A stretch of 64,000 nt of DNA from Pedobacter metabolipauper (GTDB taxonomy: Bacteria > Bacteroidota > Bacteroidia > Sphingobacteriales > Sphingobacteriaceae): positions 621,601-685,600 of the forward strand of contig NZ_SNYC01000003.1 in NCBI RefSeq assembly GCF_004362715.1, in the 5' to 3' direction. The first letter of the stretch is position 1, and each line of letters opens with the position of its first letter. This document shows, piece after piece, positions 27,506-36,748 of this stretch. The notes under the pieces are model-generated. The model ran no database searches, was not told where the DNA came from, and worked only from the letters and a program-made list of their open reading frames with translations. Made by a program: the position numbers and the translations under genes.

Positions 27506-28417
27506 TTAGGCTTTGGGCAAATGTATTTCTGCAAGCATACACCTGGCACTGCCACCGCCATTGGTTTCAATGGTATTTAAGCTTGAATAAACCAGCTTGC
27601 AATATTTTCCAAGTGTTTCAATCTGATCTGCTGTTAATACATTAAATGCCTGCTCAGACATCACCAACAGGGCTTCTCCTTTATCATTTTTTACCTGCAG
27701 CATATTACCTGCAAAATGGTTCATCTGATCATAACTGATATCAATAATCTCTTTACCGGTATTGCGCAGGCTTTGCAGCGCCTGTTCCCGTTCTATTGGG
27801 TTATTGATGCAGTCCGGACAAATTACTGCGAATTTTTCACCAACACACATCATCACGTTGGTGTGGTATATAGGAAAACCTTTTTCATCAACAGCGTGAA
27901 ACATTACTGCTGTGTAACCGGTACGGATACAAAATTCAGTCAGCAGCTTTTCATCTGTACGAAGTGATAAACAGGCATAAGCTATTTTATGATCACGGTC
28001 TAACACCAAACTTCCGGTACCTTCCAGGTAAATATTATCCTGCTCATAGGTACTCATATCGGTAATTTCTGTGATACTAAAATCCCTGCGCAGGGTTTCC
28101 AGGATATCTGTTCTGCGCTCTGCACGACGGTTCTCTGAAAACATAGGGTAGAGGATCACCTCTCCATTGTCATGAAAAGAAACCCAGTTGTTTGGAAAGA
28201 TAGAATCCGGGGTTTCTGGCTGCAGGGTATCATCAACAACGGTAACATCAACGCCGTTACTTTTTAACAGGCTCACAAAATCATCAAATTCTTTTAATGC
28301 TAGATTTTGGACACCCGTTTGTGCCGATGCCTGTTGAAATTTATTGTTGCCAGCCGTTTGCTCGTTGAACTTAAAATCAACCGGGCGGATCATTAATATA
28401 TGATTGGTGGTTTGCAT
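27506..28417 (-). CDS. ctlX: CtlX-type citrulline hydrolase (arginine-deiminase fold)
   Basis: The 303-residue guanidine/ureido-modifying enzyme starts MQTTNHILMIRPVDFKFNEQ, the N-terminal signature of CtlX, described as a citrulline utilisation hydrolase. Catalytic features of the fold are present: PNNWVSFHD, GTGSLVLD, His in PIYHTNVMMC, and the nucleophilic Cys in GGGSARCMLAEIH. It probably converts citrulline to ornithine. It lies 17 bases after the arginine deiminase stop and 91 bases before the decarboxylase, forming a likely operon. Confidence 0.82.
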   Translation of the reverse strand: MQTTNHILMIRPVDFKFNEQTAGNNKFQQASAQTGVQNLALKEFDDFVSLLKSNGVDVTVVDDTLQPETPDSIFPNNWVSFHDNGEVILYPMFSENRRAERRTDILETLRRDFSITEITDMSTYEQDNIYLEGTGSLVLDRDHKIAYACLSLRTDEKLLTEFCIRTGYTAVMFHAVDEKGFPIYHTNVMMCVGEKFAVICPDCINNPIEREQALQSLRNTGKEIIDISYDQMNHFAGNMLQVKNDKGEALLVMSEQAFNVLTADQIETLGKYCKLVYSSLNTIETNGGGSARCMLAEIHLPKA

Positions 28418-28434
28418 TTCTTTAATGGATTAAT

Positions 28435-29880
28435 CTATAGATCGTCTCTAAGCAACGGTAAGCTCATGCAATGGAAACCGCCTCTGGCCCTGGATAGTTC
28501 TGCTGAGGGCATTAAAACTAAGGTGTCTGTAATCGTAACTGTATTTATTGATCCGTCTTCCAGTCCGTTAATTAGATCCTTTACTTTGATGACGTTAAAG
28601 CCGTTGGTTTTGAATGCTTCAACAGTTTTGTCATTTCTGTCGTAGCCTAAAACCACACCTTCCTTTATGGCGAGCAGGTTGCAGGAGTCTGTCCACTGTT
28701 CGCGTGAATCGTAGGGGAAGTTTCCATTGCCGCTGTAAATGAATTGGGTAGGTTCTGTGCTTTTCAGATCATTCTGACTGATATCGTCCAGCAGGGCTTC
28801 AATGCTTTCAAAGATCTTCGGTTCCTGTACCTTATGTTTGGTAAACTGGTGGATTTCTGTAACCTCTTTATGGTCTTGTTTAACCAGGAAGTTGATCGGT
28901 TCATCCGGGTTTGCGGTCTGTGTTTTTGAGATAGAACTCAGCAGCACCCACATGTTGCGTTTTACCTGGGTAAACACGGTATCAATGTGCATAAAATCCC
29001 GTTTATTGGGAATGCGCACTACGGTAACTTTGTTTACTACATTGTTTTCAAACAGCAGCTTTATGGCTTCGCTGGCACCGTAGGCGGAAGTACGTTCGCT
29101 ACAGCCAATCAGCACATGGTCCGGACTTACCATCATCACATCACCACCTTCCAGGGTAGTTCTTTGTTCTTCTTCTTCACCGGGGCGGAGGAAATGCTGG
29201 GCAGGATCAGGGATCTCTAATATGTTTTCTGCATATTCCTTAAATATGGGATGGTTAAAAAAGATATAGCGCATCAACAACGTTTCGCGGCTTCTGGCTT
29301 TTTTAGCCGGTTTATTTAATAAGATATGGTTGTTGATGGTAATGCCGACATCCCGTGTAAAGATCAGGTTGGGGATGGGAGCGAAGATCATCACGTCATC
29401 TTCAAGTGTGCCTGAAATGAATATTTTAGCCAATTCTTTAGGTTCTGTTTCTACCATCTGAAGCTGACGTTTGTAGGTGCATCCTTCAATGGCGCAAACG
29501 GCAGCAGACAACTTTTTACGGATCGAAGCATCTTCGAGTATATCTGCAAGCAGGTTTTGTATTTCTATAACTGCCAGTGAATTATGGAAATCTTTGTGGT
29601 CTGGTTTAAAGAAATTACGGTCTGCAGTTTCTGAATCTATTTCTGCCAGTTTACCCTTGATCTTATCCGGATCCAGGAAGTACATCAGTAATTTTATGTA
29701 GTAGTCGTATTCATCTTTACGGATGGTATCGAGGTGTACGATATCTTCAAAAAGCCAGTCTTGCGCCTTTGAAGGGACTACCTTACCCAATCCGCTATCC
29801 GGACTGTGGATCAATAGTTTACGCAACCTTCCAATCTCCGTATTTACATTTACTTTAAAACTTTGGTTCTTTATGCTCAT
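28435..29880 (-). CDS. arcA: arginine deiminase
   Basis: From MSIKNQSF at 29880 the protein has 481 residues, longer than the usual 410. It hydrolyses arginine to citrulline and ammonia. Motifs in order: LIHSPDSGLGKVVP, IFTRDVGITIN, EGGDVMMVSPDHVLIGCSERT, MHIDTVFTQV, and the C-terminal SRARGGFHCMSLPL with the catalytic Cys. The extra length is an insertion after about residue 310. It is the first gene of the arcA-ctlX-decarboxylase set and is divergent from argS. Confidence 0.85.
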   Translation of the reverse strand: MSIKNQSFKVNVNTEIGRLRKLLIHSPDSGLGKVVPSKAQDWLFEDIVHLDTIRKDEYDYYIKLLMYFLDPDKIKGKLAEIDSETADRNFFKPDHKDFHNSLAVIEIQNLLADILEDASIRKKLSAAVCAIEGCTYKRQLQMVETEPKELAKIFISGTLEDDVMIFAPIPNLIFTRDVGITINNHILLNKPAKKARSRETLLMRYIFFNHPIFKEYAENILEIPDPAQHFLRPGEEEEQRTTLEGGDVMMVSPDHVLIGCSERTSAYGASEAIKLLFENNVVNKVTVVRIPNKRDFMHIDTVFTQVKRNMWVLLSSISKTQTANPDEPINFLVKQDHKEVTEIHQFTKHKVQEPKIFESIEALLDDISQNDLKSTEPTQFIYSGNGNFPYDSREQWTDSCNLLAIKEGVVLGYDRNDKTVEAFKTNGFNVIKVKDLINGLEDGSINTVTITDTLVLMPSAELSRARGGFHCMSLPLLRDDL

Positions 29881-29952
29881 AAATGGTTTGTAGCTACACA
29901 AATGTATCCAATTTTTTAGAATATAAAATTCGCTCCTTATATCATATTTGGT

Positions 29953-29960
29953 TATTTTTG
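29953..29960 (+). promoter_or_regulatory. putative -7 promoter element abutting argS
   Basis: TATTTTTG matches TAnnTTTG exactly and ends three bases (GCC) before the argS ATG at 29964, again implying a leaderless or almost leaderless message. The -33 part is not evident. Confidence 0.35.
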
Positions 29961-29963
29961 GCC

Positions 29964-31733
29964 ATGAATTTTATTATTACCGCAACACACAAGGCCATCA
30001 AAGAACTTTATAATGAAGAGGTGGCTGAAGGTGTAATCAATATACAGGATACGCGTAAAGAGTTTGAGGGGCAGGCAACTATCGTGGTTTTTCCAATCGT
30101 ACGCTTATCAAAAAAATCACCAGAACAAACGGCCAATGACCTTGGTAACTATCTTTTAGAAAATTTAAAAGAGGTTACTGCTTTTAATGTGGTTAAAGGC
30201 TTTTTAAACTTAAGCATCGCCAATGAATACTGGTTAAGCCTGTTTAATAATGAACTGCTGGTTCCTGAATTTGGTGCCATAAAGCCGAACGGAAAAAAGG
30301 TAATGGTTGAGTATTCATCTCCAAATACCAATAAGCCTTTACACCTTGGCCACGTTAGAAACAACCTGTTGGGTTATGCTGTAGCTGAGCTGCTTAAAGC
30401 TGATGGTTACGAGGTATTTAAAGTAAACCTGGTAAACGACAGGGGAATTCATATCTGTAAGTCGATGCTAGCCTGGCAAAAATGGGGTAACGAAGAAACT
30501 CCTCAAAGTTCTGGCTTAAAAGGCGATCATTTGGTGGGTAAATACTACGTAATCTTCGATAAGGAATACAAGAAAGAAATTGAGGCCTTAATGCGTGATG
30601 GCCTGACAGAAGATGAAGCTAAAAAGAATGCGCCTTTAATTCTGGAAGCACAGCAAATGCTTTTGGCATGGGAAGCTGGCGATGATGCTGTAATCTCTTT
30701 ATGGCAAAAAATGAATGGATGGGTTTACGAAGGGTTTGAAGTTACGTACAAAAACCTCGGTGTAGACTTTGATAAATATTATTACGAAAGCAATACTTAC
30801 CTGCTTGGTAAAGGTACGGTTGATGAAGGATTGGCCAGTGGCGTGTTCTTTAAAAAGCCGGATGGTTCGGTTTGGATCGACCTAACTGCCGACGGACTGG
30901 ATCAGAAACTCGTATTGCGTGCGGATGGCACTTCAGTTTATATTACCCAGGATTTGGGCACTGCTCAAATGAAATATGACGACTTCAAAATGGATGAGTC
31001 TATTTATGTGGTAGGGAATGAGCAGGATTACCATTTTAAGGTGTTGTTCCTGATCCTTGAGAAATTAGGTAAGACCTGGGCTAAAGGCTTATACCATTTA
31101 TCTTATGGGATGGTCGATCTGCCTAGCGGAAAGATGAAATCACGTGAAGGTACTGTTGTTGATGCGGATGATCTGATTGCTGAAATGGTTTCTACTGCGA
31201 AGCAGAAGACAGAGGCATTGGGCAAGGTGGACCATTTTAGTGATGAAGAAAAGAATACGCTGTATTACAACATCGGCTTAGGTGCGTTGAAGTACTTCCT
31301 GTTAAAGGTAGAGCCTAAAAAACGGTTGCTGTTTGATCCGTCAGAATCGATAGATTTTCAGGGTAACACTGGTCCGTTTATTCAATATACACATGCCAGG
31401 GTTAAGTCGTTGCTGAACAAGGCGGGTTATGTTTCTGAGCCGGTAACTGCTCCTGTTGAATTGAGTGAGACTGAACTGGAAATGATCTTGTTGCTGTCTA
31501 AATATCCGTCGGAGATCTCGCTGGCAGCCAAAGCGTATAGTCCGGCAAGTTTGGCTAATTACTTGTATGAGGTGGCGAAGATGTTTAACAAGTTTTACCA
31601 TGAGGTTCCGCCGATTGTGAAAGAGGAGGATGCAGCAGTTAAGCAGCACCGTTTAAACTTAAGCGCGGTTACGGCTACGATATTGAAAGCTGGAATGAGT
31701 ATTTTAGGAATTACGGTTCCGGAAAGAATGTAA
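29964..31733 (+). CDS. argS: arginyl-tRNA synthetase
   Basis: From MNFIITATHKAIKEL the protein has 589 residues; the frame opens 27 codons earlier but that part is outside the family. It charges tRNA-Arg. Motifs: the HIGH-type NKPLHLGHVRNNLLG, VNDRGIHICKSML, VYITQDLGTAQMK, GNEQDYHFKVLF, KMKSREGTVVDADDL (the Arg enzymes have this degenerate KMSKS), and the DALR anticodon domain beginning QYTHARVKSLL. Length is normal. The divergent arginine operon next to it may share control. Confidence 0.95.
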   Translation: MNFIITATHKAIKELYNEEVAEGVINIQDTRKEFEGQATIVVFPIVRLSKKSPEQTANDLGNYLLENLKEVTAFNVVKGFLNLSIANEYWLSLFNNELLVPEFGAIKPNGKKVMVEYSSPNTNKPLHLGHVRNNLLGYAVAELLKADGYEVFKVNLVNDRGIHICKSMLAWQKWGNEETPQSSGLKGDHLVGKYYVIFDKEYKKEIEALMRDGLTEDEAKKNAPLILEAQQMLLAWEAGDDAVISLWQKMNGWVYEGFEVTYKNLGVDFDKYYYESNTYLLGKGTVDEGLASGVFFKKPDGSVWIDLTADGLDQKLVLRADGTSVYITQDLGTAQMKYDDFKMDESIYVVGNEQDYHFKVLFLILEKLGKTWAKGLYHLSYGMVDLPSGKMKSREGTVVDADDLIAEMVSTAKQKTEALGKVDHFSDEEKNTLYYNIGLGALKYFLLKVEPKKRLLFDPSESIDFQGNTGPFIQYTHARVKSLLNKAGYVSEPVTAPVELSETELEMILLLSKYPSEISLAAKAYSPASLANYLYEVAKMFNKFYHEVPPIVKEEDAAVKQHRLNLSAVTATILKAGMSILGITVPERM

Positions 31734-32004
31734 GAAACAGTATTCGGATTGAAGTTCTGAAGGGTTTATAACCCTGAACGGTATATTTGGTTGGGTTTGA
31801 TACCAGCAAATTGAAGTGAAGAATGATTAGTTAGTCTTAATAGCAGATCATCTAGAAGTTTGTTATTTATACTAACCTATAGATCAGCACTGACTAACGC
31901 AAAAATTATTGAGTTATCTTTAGAAGTTTCCCGAGCCTAAATCCGTTCAGGATTATGTTAGATAACCATAAATGGAATGGTAATTCTTTAAGAATATTAT
32001 AGTA

Positions 32005-32032
32005 AAAAGAGAAGGATTAATCCTTCTCTTTT
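32005..32032. terminator. 28-bp perfect palindrome between argS and the AI-2E permease gene
   Basis: AAAAGAGAAGGATT and its exact reverse complement are adjacent with no loop, flanking the stop codon of the convergent permease gene (stop at 32017-32019). It is A-rich on one side and T-rich on the other, so it should terminate in both directions. The rest of the 31734-32016 gap shows only a small AGGGTTTATAACCCT palindrome. Confidence 0.6.
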
Positions 32033-33150
32033 GTATGTTCAACGCCTGATTTCGTCGATACAGGAACTTTTTTTCTAAATACGGGGAAACTCATCGGACT
32101 TCTTGCCGGTCTTTCATCACCCAATAAAACACCCCATTGTTTAAAGATATCGGTTCTGTCGAAGATTACCTTCAATACCGCAATGATTGGCATAGATAAG
32201 AACATCCCGGATACCCCGGCTATACTACCTCCGATGACTACTCCCAGGATGGCAAAGAATGCATTAATTTTCACTTTAGAACCTACTATTCTAGGCATCA
32301 ATATGTTATTATCCAGAAACTGAACACCTGCTATAACCAATAAAACGGTAACTACCGGCCAGATTTCTGTTGATGAGGTAAGCGTAAGTAATACACCTAT
32401 TACGTTTCCTACTAAGGCACCTACATACGGGATCAGGTTTAATATTGCAAAGATCACACCGATCAATAAGGCATGTTTAATACCGATAAAGAATAAAATA
32501 CCACCCAGTAGAATGGTCATATAGGTTACCTGGATTAATAAGCCGATCAGGTAATTTTTGATAATGGCTTCAGTTTCATAGATCGCTTCTTTCACTTTAG
32601 GGTGGTGATCTTGTTTAAACCACATAAATATGAAGCGTAAAAGGATATCCTTATAGAAAAGCATCAGGTAGATATAGATCGGTAAAAGGCCAACAAATAC
32701 GAATACAGAGCTTAACGTTACAGCAGCACCACTTGCGGCTTTACCAGCCATACCCAATAGGTCGTTGCTTTTATCGCTGATGAATTTTGCCTGTTCATTG
32801 GTAGAAAACTTACTGATCCTGCCAATCCAATCCTGCAGCGATTTAATGTGGATGCCTACATTCCTTTTGATTTGCGGAAAATCGTCTACCAGCAATCCAA
32901 TCTGTGCGGAGAAGAACCAGACAATTAATCCGATAAAAATGGCGAGCAGAAGGATGGGAATGATGATTGCTGCAACTTCAGGGAATTTGATCCTGATGAA
33001 GAACCGGAACACCGGCAAGAGCAAGATACTGATAAAGAATGCCATGATCACCGGCATAATGATACTATTTCCTATTACCATTATGTAACCAATAAGGACG
33101 AGTCCTAATAGTTCAATGGATCGTCTTACTGTAAGTGGCATGTCTTTCAT
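32017..33150 (-). CDS. AI-2E-family permease
   Basis: The 377-residue polytopic inner-membrane protein (PF01594/UPF0118 type) has about eight helices and the family pattern: an N-terminal helix pair with IIMPVIMAFFISILLLPVF, a central PLY-like loop, the conserved LNLIPYVGALVGNVIGV, and GSKVKINAFFAILGVVIGG near the C-terminus. Members export autoinducer-2, polyamines or Na+, or have no known substrate, so the function is not assigned. It is divergent from mnmE. Confidence 0.83.
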   Translation of the reverse strand: MKDMPLTVRRSIELLGLVLIGYIMVIGNSIIMPVIMAFFISILLLPVFRFFIRIKFPEVAAIIIPILLLAIFIGLIVWFFSAQIGLLVDDFPQIKRNVGIHIKSLQDWIGRISKFSTNEQAKFISDKSNDLLGMAGKAASGAAVTLSSVFVFVGLLPIYIYLMLFYKDILLRFIFMWFKQDHHPKVKEAIYETEAIIKNYLIGLLIQVTYMTILLGGILFFIGIKHALLIGVIFAILNLIPYVGALVGNVIGVLLTLTSSTEIWPVVTVLLVIAGVQFLDNNILMPRIVGSKVKINAFFAILGVVIGGSIAGVSGMFLSMPIIAVLKVIFDRTDIFKQWGVLLGDERPARSPMSFPVFRKKVPVSTKSGVEHTKEKD

Positions 33151-33205
33151 TCGTAATTTGTTAGTTTTTCAACAGGTAAACAGTACAAGGTATGAAATGT
33201 TTGGG

Positions 33206-33213
33206 TAGTTTTG
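33206..33213 (+). promoter_or_regulatory. putative -7 promoter element for mnmE
   Basis: TAGTTTTG matches TAnnTTTG exactly, 27 bases before the mnmE ATG, followed by a clear AGGAG ribosome site (33228-33234). The TTG inside it is not a start codon. Confidence 0.5.
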
Positions 33214-33240
33214 CGTTTAATTCAATTTAGGAGATTTCAC

Positions 33241-34608
33241 ATGATTACTACAGATACTATAGTTGCATTATCTACGCCACCGGGAGCGGGGGCTATTGGT
33301 GTAATCCGGCTCTCGGGCGACGATGCAATCCGTATTGCCAATTCTGTTTTTAGTGGAAAAAACCTGCTGGAACAAGATTCTCATACCCTGCATTTTGGCT
33401 TGATCAAGGATGGTCCTGTAGTTATCGATGAGGTAGTAGTGAGTTTATTTGTAGCTCCAAAATCGTATACCAAGGAGAACGTGGTAGAGATTTCCTGCCA
33501 TGGTTCTAATTATATCATTCAGCAGATCATTTCTTTATTGATTAGAAAAGGCGCCACGGCGGCCAAGCCTGGCGAATTCACGTTACGTGCATTTCTAAAT
33601 GGATCGCTGGATCTTTCTCAGGCCGAAGCTGTTGCCGACCTGATCTCGTCCGATTCTGCTGCTGCACACAGCGTGGCAATGAACCAGTTAAGAGGCGGCT
33701 TTAGTACAGAACTTAACGTGCTGCGCGATCAATTGATCCATTTTGCTTCGATGATTGAGCTGGAGTTAGACTTTGCCGAAGAGGATGTTGAATTTGCGAA
33801 CCGGGAACAATTGCATGAGCTGATCAACAAAATTTCCTTGGTATTGAACAAGCTGATCCGCTCTTTTGAACTGGGTAATGTGATCAAGTCGGGCATTAAC
33901 ACGGTTATCGCCGGCAGACCAAATGCTGGTAAGTCTACTTTATTGAACGCATTATTGAATGAAGACCGTGCGATTGTGAGTGAAATTGCCGGTACGACCA
34001 GAGATACGATTGAAGAAGTATTGAATATTAATGGAATCAATTTCAGGTTGATCGATACTGCCGGGATTCGCGAAGCTACCGATACGATTGAAGCGATAGG
34101 CGTGGAGAAGACGATGCAGAAGATTAGCCAGTCGGCCGTGTTGGTTTATTTGTTCGATATCGCTAACCTTTCTGCTACTGAGATTCGGGAAGATATTTTA
34201 AGCCTGCATAAGCCTGGCATTGCGTTTGTTGCTGTGGCGAACAAGATTGACTTAGCTGGCGATGTATTGCCAGAACTTAACTTACCAGATGGTGTTCAGG
34301 TTATTTCGATCTCTGCGAAAGAGAATCAGCAGATTGAAGAATTGAAGCAATTGTTGTACGATACTGCGGTGGGAGACCAGTTATCTGATAGCCATACCAT
34401 GGTGACTAACATTAGACACGTGGAGGCTTTGCAAAGGACACAGGATGCGTTAAGCAGTGTGCAGAATGGATTGGATAACCCGGTAACTTCTGATTTCCTG
34501 GCGATGGATATAAAGTTGGCACTTTACCAACTGGGTACAGTCACAGGTCAGGTTACAACGGATGATTTGCTGGAGAATATATTTAGCAAGTTTTGTATCG
34601 GGAAGTAA
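33241..34608 (+). CDS. mnmE: tRNA uridine-5-carboxymethylaminomethyl modification GTPase
   Basis: From MITTDTIVALSTPPG the protein has 455 residues. With MnmG it modifies the wobble uridine of tRNAs. It has an N-terminal tetrahydrofolate-binding fold (HYV-type CHGSNYI), a GTPase domain with G1 GRPNAGKST, G2 TTRDT, G3 DTAGIRE, G4 NKID, and the C-terminal FCIGK motif that ends the chain. Strong AGGAG precedes the ATG. Its last codons are the kind of sequence used as integration site by known islands (SGI1 in trmE), and accessory genes begin right after. Confidence 0.95.
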   Translation: MITTDTIVALSTPPGAGAIGVIRLSGDDAIRIANSVFSGKNLLEQDSHTLHFGLIKDGPVVIDEVVVSLFVAPKSYTKENVVEISCHGSNYIIQQIISLLIRKGATAAKPGEFTLRAFLNGSLDLSQAEAVADLISSDSAAAHSVAMNQLRGGFSTELNVLRDQLIHFASMIELELDFAEEDVEFANREQLHELINKISLVLNKLIRSFELGNVIKSGINTVIAGRPNAGKSTLLNALLNEDRAIVSEIAGTTRDTIEEVLNINGINFRLIDTAGIREATDTIEAIGVEKTMQKISQSAVLVYLFDIANLSATEIREDILSLHKPGIAFVAVANKIDLAGDVLPELNLPDGVQVISISAKENQQIEELKQLLYDTAVGDQLSDSHTMVTNIRHVEALQRTQDALSSVQNGLDNPVTSDFLAMDIKLALYQLGTVTGQVTTDDLLENIFSKFCIGK

Positions 34609-34775
34609 ACCCACAAAAACAGAAACTAATTCAAACCTCCCATAATCAATTGTTTTTATAGGGACACCTCGCTTGCTGAACCAATGGAGTAACTGGCCCT
34701 GATCCGACCGGCAATCGTTATAGAATGATCTTGAAACAAATTAACAACTTAAAGGCTGAGCCTCATGGCTTATTG

Positions 34776-35525
34776 TCAAATTCGTAGGTCACCAATATTT
34801 TCCTTTTGGGGGATCTGTAAGGTAACATTAGCTATCTCGAGATCGATTATCCTTTTATCACAAATAATAATATTTAAATTAAGCCTTGCAAAGCATTGTA
34901 TATTAATTTGAAAATTTTGATCGGTAAAAATTTTTATATCAAATTCACACTCTCTAGGTAGGCAGACCTTGTATATATTTTTAGAAAGCTCATATATTAG
35001 CCTATCTCCATGTGAGTCATGAAGATGGTGACATGAAATCACTTGATAATCCACAATGGTTTGTTCTGTAATTTCTTTGAACCAATTGAGAGTTTTCATT
35101 CTGCTTACACGGTTTAAGTAACGCCAAGCAATATGCTCGAAATAATCATCATCGAGATTGTCCGGAATCCATTCTTCGTTTATAAACTTAATTTTTGGCC
35201 AGCTATCTTCGAGAAATTCTTCTATCGTTTGGTATATATTAACTTTCAGATCAGATGACAGAAAAGTCTTGGTAAGACTATTATTTCGATATCTGTAGAT
35301 CTCGGGATTAAATAAATTCTCAGCAATTAGTGTTATGTATGGAGTCCTTTTATGCTTTTTTTTATTAGGAAAATGAACTAATCTATTTATGTCAAACGCC
35401 TGAATTGAAGGCAACAAATGTATAGATGATCCTGTATATTCAGCGAAAATATCAATATCTTCCCTTATTTTAATATTATTAGCTAAAGATTTGTTGTATG
35501 TGAAAATATCTGCAATAATATCCAT
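34776..35525 (-). CDS. hypothetical protein, 249 residues
   Basis: This is a clearly coding, AT-rich frame of 249 residues with no recognised family. There is no signal peptide or membrane helix. Visible features: an acidic NLDDDYFEHIAWRY segment, a Cys/His-rich SCHHLHDSHGDRL patch near residue 168, and a C-terminal part rich in Ile and beta strands. Composition is Ile/Asn/Lys-heavy, unlike the neighbouring core genes, as seen in recently acquired genes. It is the first gene after mnmE, in the accessory patch. Confidence 0.5.
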   Translation of the reverse strand: MDIIADIFTYNKSLANNIKIREDIDIFAEYTGSSIHLLPSIQAFDINRLVHFPNKKKHKRTPYITLIAENLFNPEIYRYRNNSLTKTFLSSDLKVNIYQTIEEFLEDSWPKIKFINEEWIPDNLDDDYFEHIAWRYLNRVSRMKTLNWFKEITEQTIVDYQVISCHHLHDSHGDRLIYELSKNIYKVCLPRECEFDIKIFTDQNFQINIQCFARLNLNIIICDKRIIDLEIANVTLQIPQKENIGDLRI

Positions 35526-35608
35526 AGTAAATATTAGTTAGTTGTTTGCGTTCTACAAAATAATTCTAAATTAGTTATTTGACATGAGAGTTTATCTATA
35601 AATTACCC

Positions 35609-35779
35609 TTATATCTGCCGAAATAATCTTAAATACGTTAGCAGACGAGAAAAGTTCGATATTGCCCCAATATGGATATTTTCAGGTAAGTCTATGCCCT
35701 GGTTGTGATAGCCGAATTCGATTACTGGGATTAATTCTATTTTCAAGTTTTGTCTTTTACTTTTAGTTACAACCTCAGA
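35609..35779 (-). pseudogene. start-less coding fragment, unidentified
   Basis: An open frame of 56 codons between two stops reads in part NLKIELIPVIEFGYHNQGI and continues DLPENIHIGAISNF. It looks coding but has no ATG or GTG start; only a TTG is possible. It begins right after the broken lipoprotein gene in another frame. It is probably the remains of a gene, identity unknown. Confidence 0.35.
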
Positions 35780-35792
35780 TTATGTGCTTGCT

Positions 35793-36407
35793 TTATTTGC
35801 AAGCTTTACTGAATACATTAAGTAAAGCACTCCTGTATTCTGGATCTTTTTCGAAGAGTTCGATGATTCCTTCTGCTGTGTTTACGTTAGAATATAACTC
35901 AGGAATATCGGTTTCGCTTTCAAAAAATAATTTGAACTTGTAATGGCTAGGGACATTGAGATCAGCGACTTTTTGGTTTAGGGAAAATCCGGAGCTGGCC
36001 GTTACCTGCTTTGCAAATAGATTTGTTGTTGGGGCCTTGTATAATTCGCTTAATGCTTTTAGCAGCTGATTGCTCTCTTCCCCGATAGATAGAAATTTGA
36101 CTGGATTTTGTATGAAACCATTTTTGCCCATGCCTCAGTCTTGTGTTAGGCCAGCAGGCATATTGGATTTTACTTCAAATTGTATGCCTACTGTTTTCCC
36201 ATTGAATAATCCTTTGGCAAGGTAGATATGAACACTGTCTTTGGATTGGTCGCTTAGTATTTTTAAGCAAATGTCACTGAACCCTTCAGTGATATGGGTT
36301 CTGGATGTGATTTCTTCCAGTTGATCGGTTTTTGGTGCTTTAATAGGGTCGCATGCGAATAAGGATACAATGAATCCTATGGCGATTGTCCTTTTGATGT
36401 AAGCTAT
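35793..36407 (-). pseudogene. lipoprotein gene broken by an in-frame TGA and lacking a start codon
   Basis: Two open segments are in the same frame, separated by one TGA at 36135-36137. The upstream part (89 codons) has a lipoprotein signal, KRTIAIGFIVSLFACDP, and ends NMPAGLTQD; the downstream part (112 codons from an ATG at 36131) begins GKNGFIQNPVKFLS. The joined product would read as one protein of about 205 residues. No ATG, GTG or TTG exists at the head of the first part; an ATA at 36405-36407 stands where a start is expected. Function unknown; a small secreted or immunity-type lipoprotein is a guess. Confidence 0.5.
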
Positions 36408-36448
36408 TGTGAACTTAGTATGGTTTTGGGAATGTTTTTAATCATGTT

Positions 36449-36718
36449 ATGACTTTTAATGTGAAAGTAAGCAAAAATGAGTTTTGTAAGTTATGCGGTC
36501 GTAAATTATTATGGATTTCGGAGATAAGGGCTTTTGAACATGCGGTTCTCCATGGTATGATCTACAATAAAAAATACACGAGATCGGTAATGGCGCTCCA
36601 GAAGATTATTTTGGAGACTAAAGCAAAGATTCTTTTAACGACTTCCTATAAATCCAGATTTCCAGTTGATCAATGTCGTGATATTTTAAAACTAAGGGAT
36701 GTTTGTTTACAGAATTGA
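36449..36718 (+). CDS. hypothetical protein, 89 residues
   Basis: This small basic frame starts with MTFNVKVSKNEFCKLCGRKL, having one CxxC pair, and ends with a helical, charged part (FPVDQCRDILKLRDVCLQN). No family is recognised. It is divergent from the broken lipoprotein gene, with their 5' ends four bases apart. It may itself be a remnant. Confidence 0.35.
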   Translation: MTFNVKVSKNEFCKLCGRKLLWISEIRAFEHAVLHGMIYNKKYTRSVMALQKIILETKAKILLTTSYKSRFPVDQCRDILKLRDVCLQN

Positions 36719-36748
36719 TTGCTTACCGGACAAGATTGCTAGGTCAAA

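Noticed and set aside
33211..33240. TTG start giving ten extra residues for mnmE
   Set aside because: It also lies inside a promoter box; the ATG at 33241 has an AGGAG site at good spacing.
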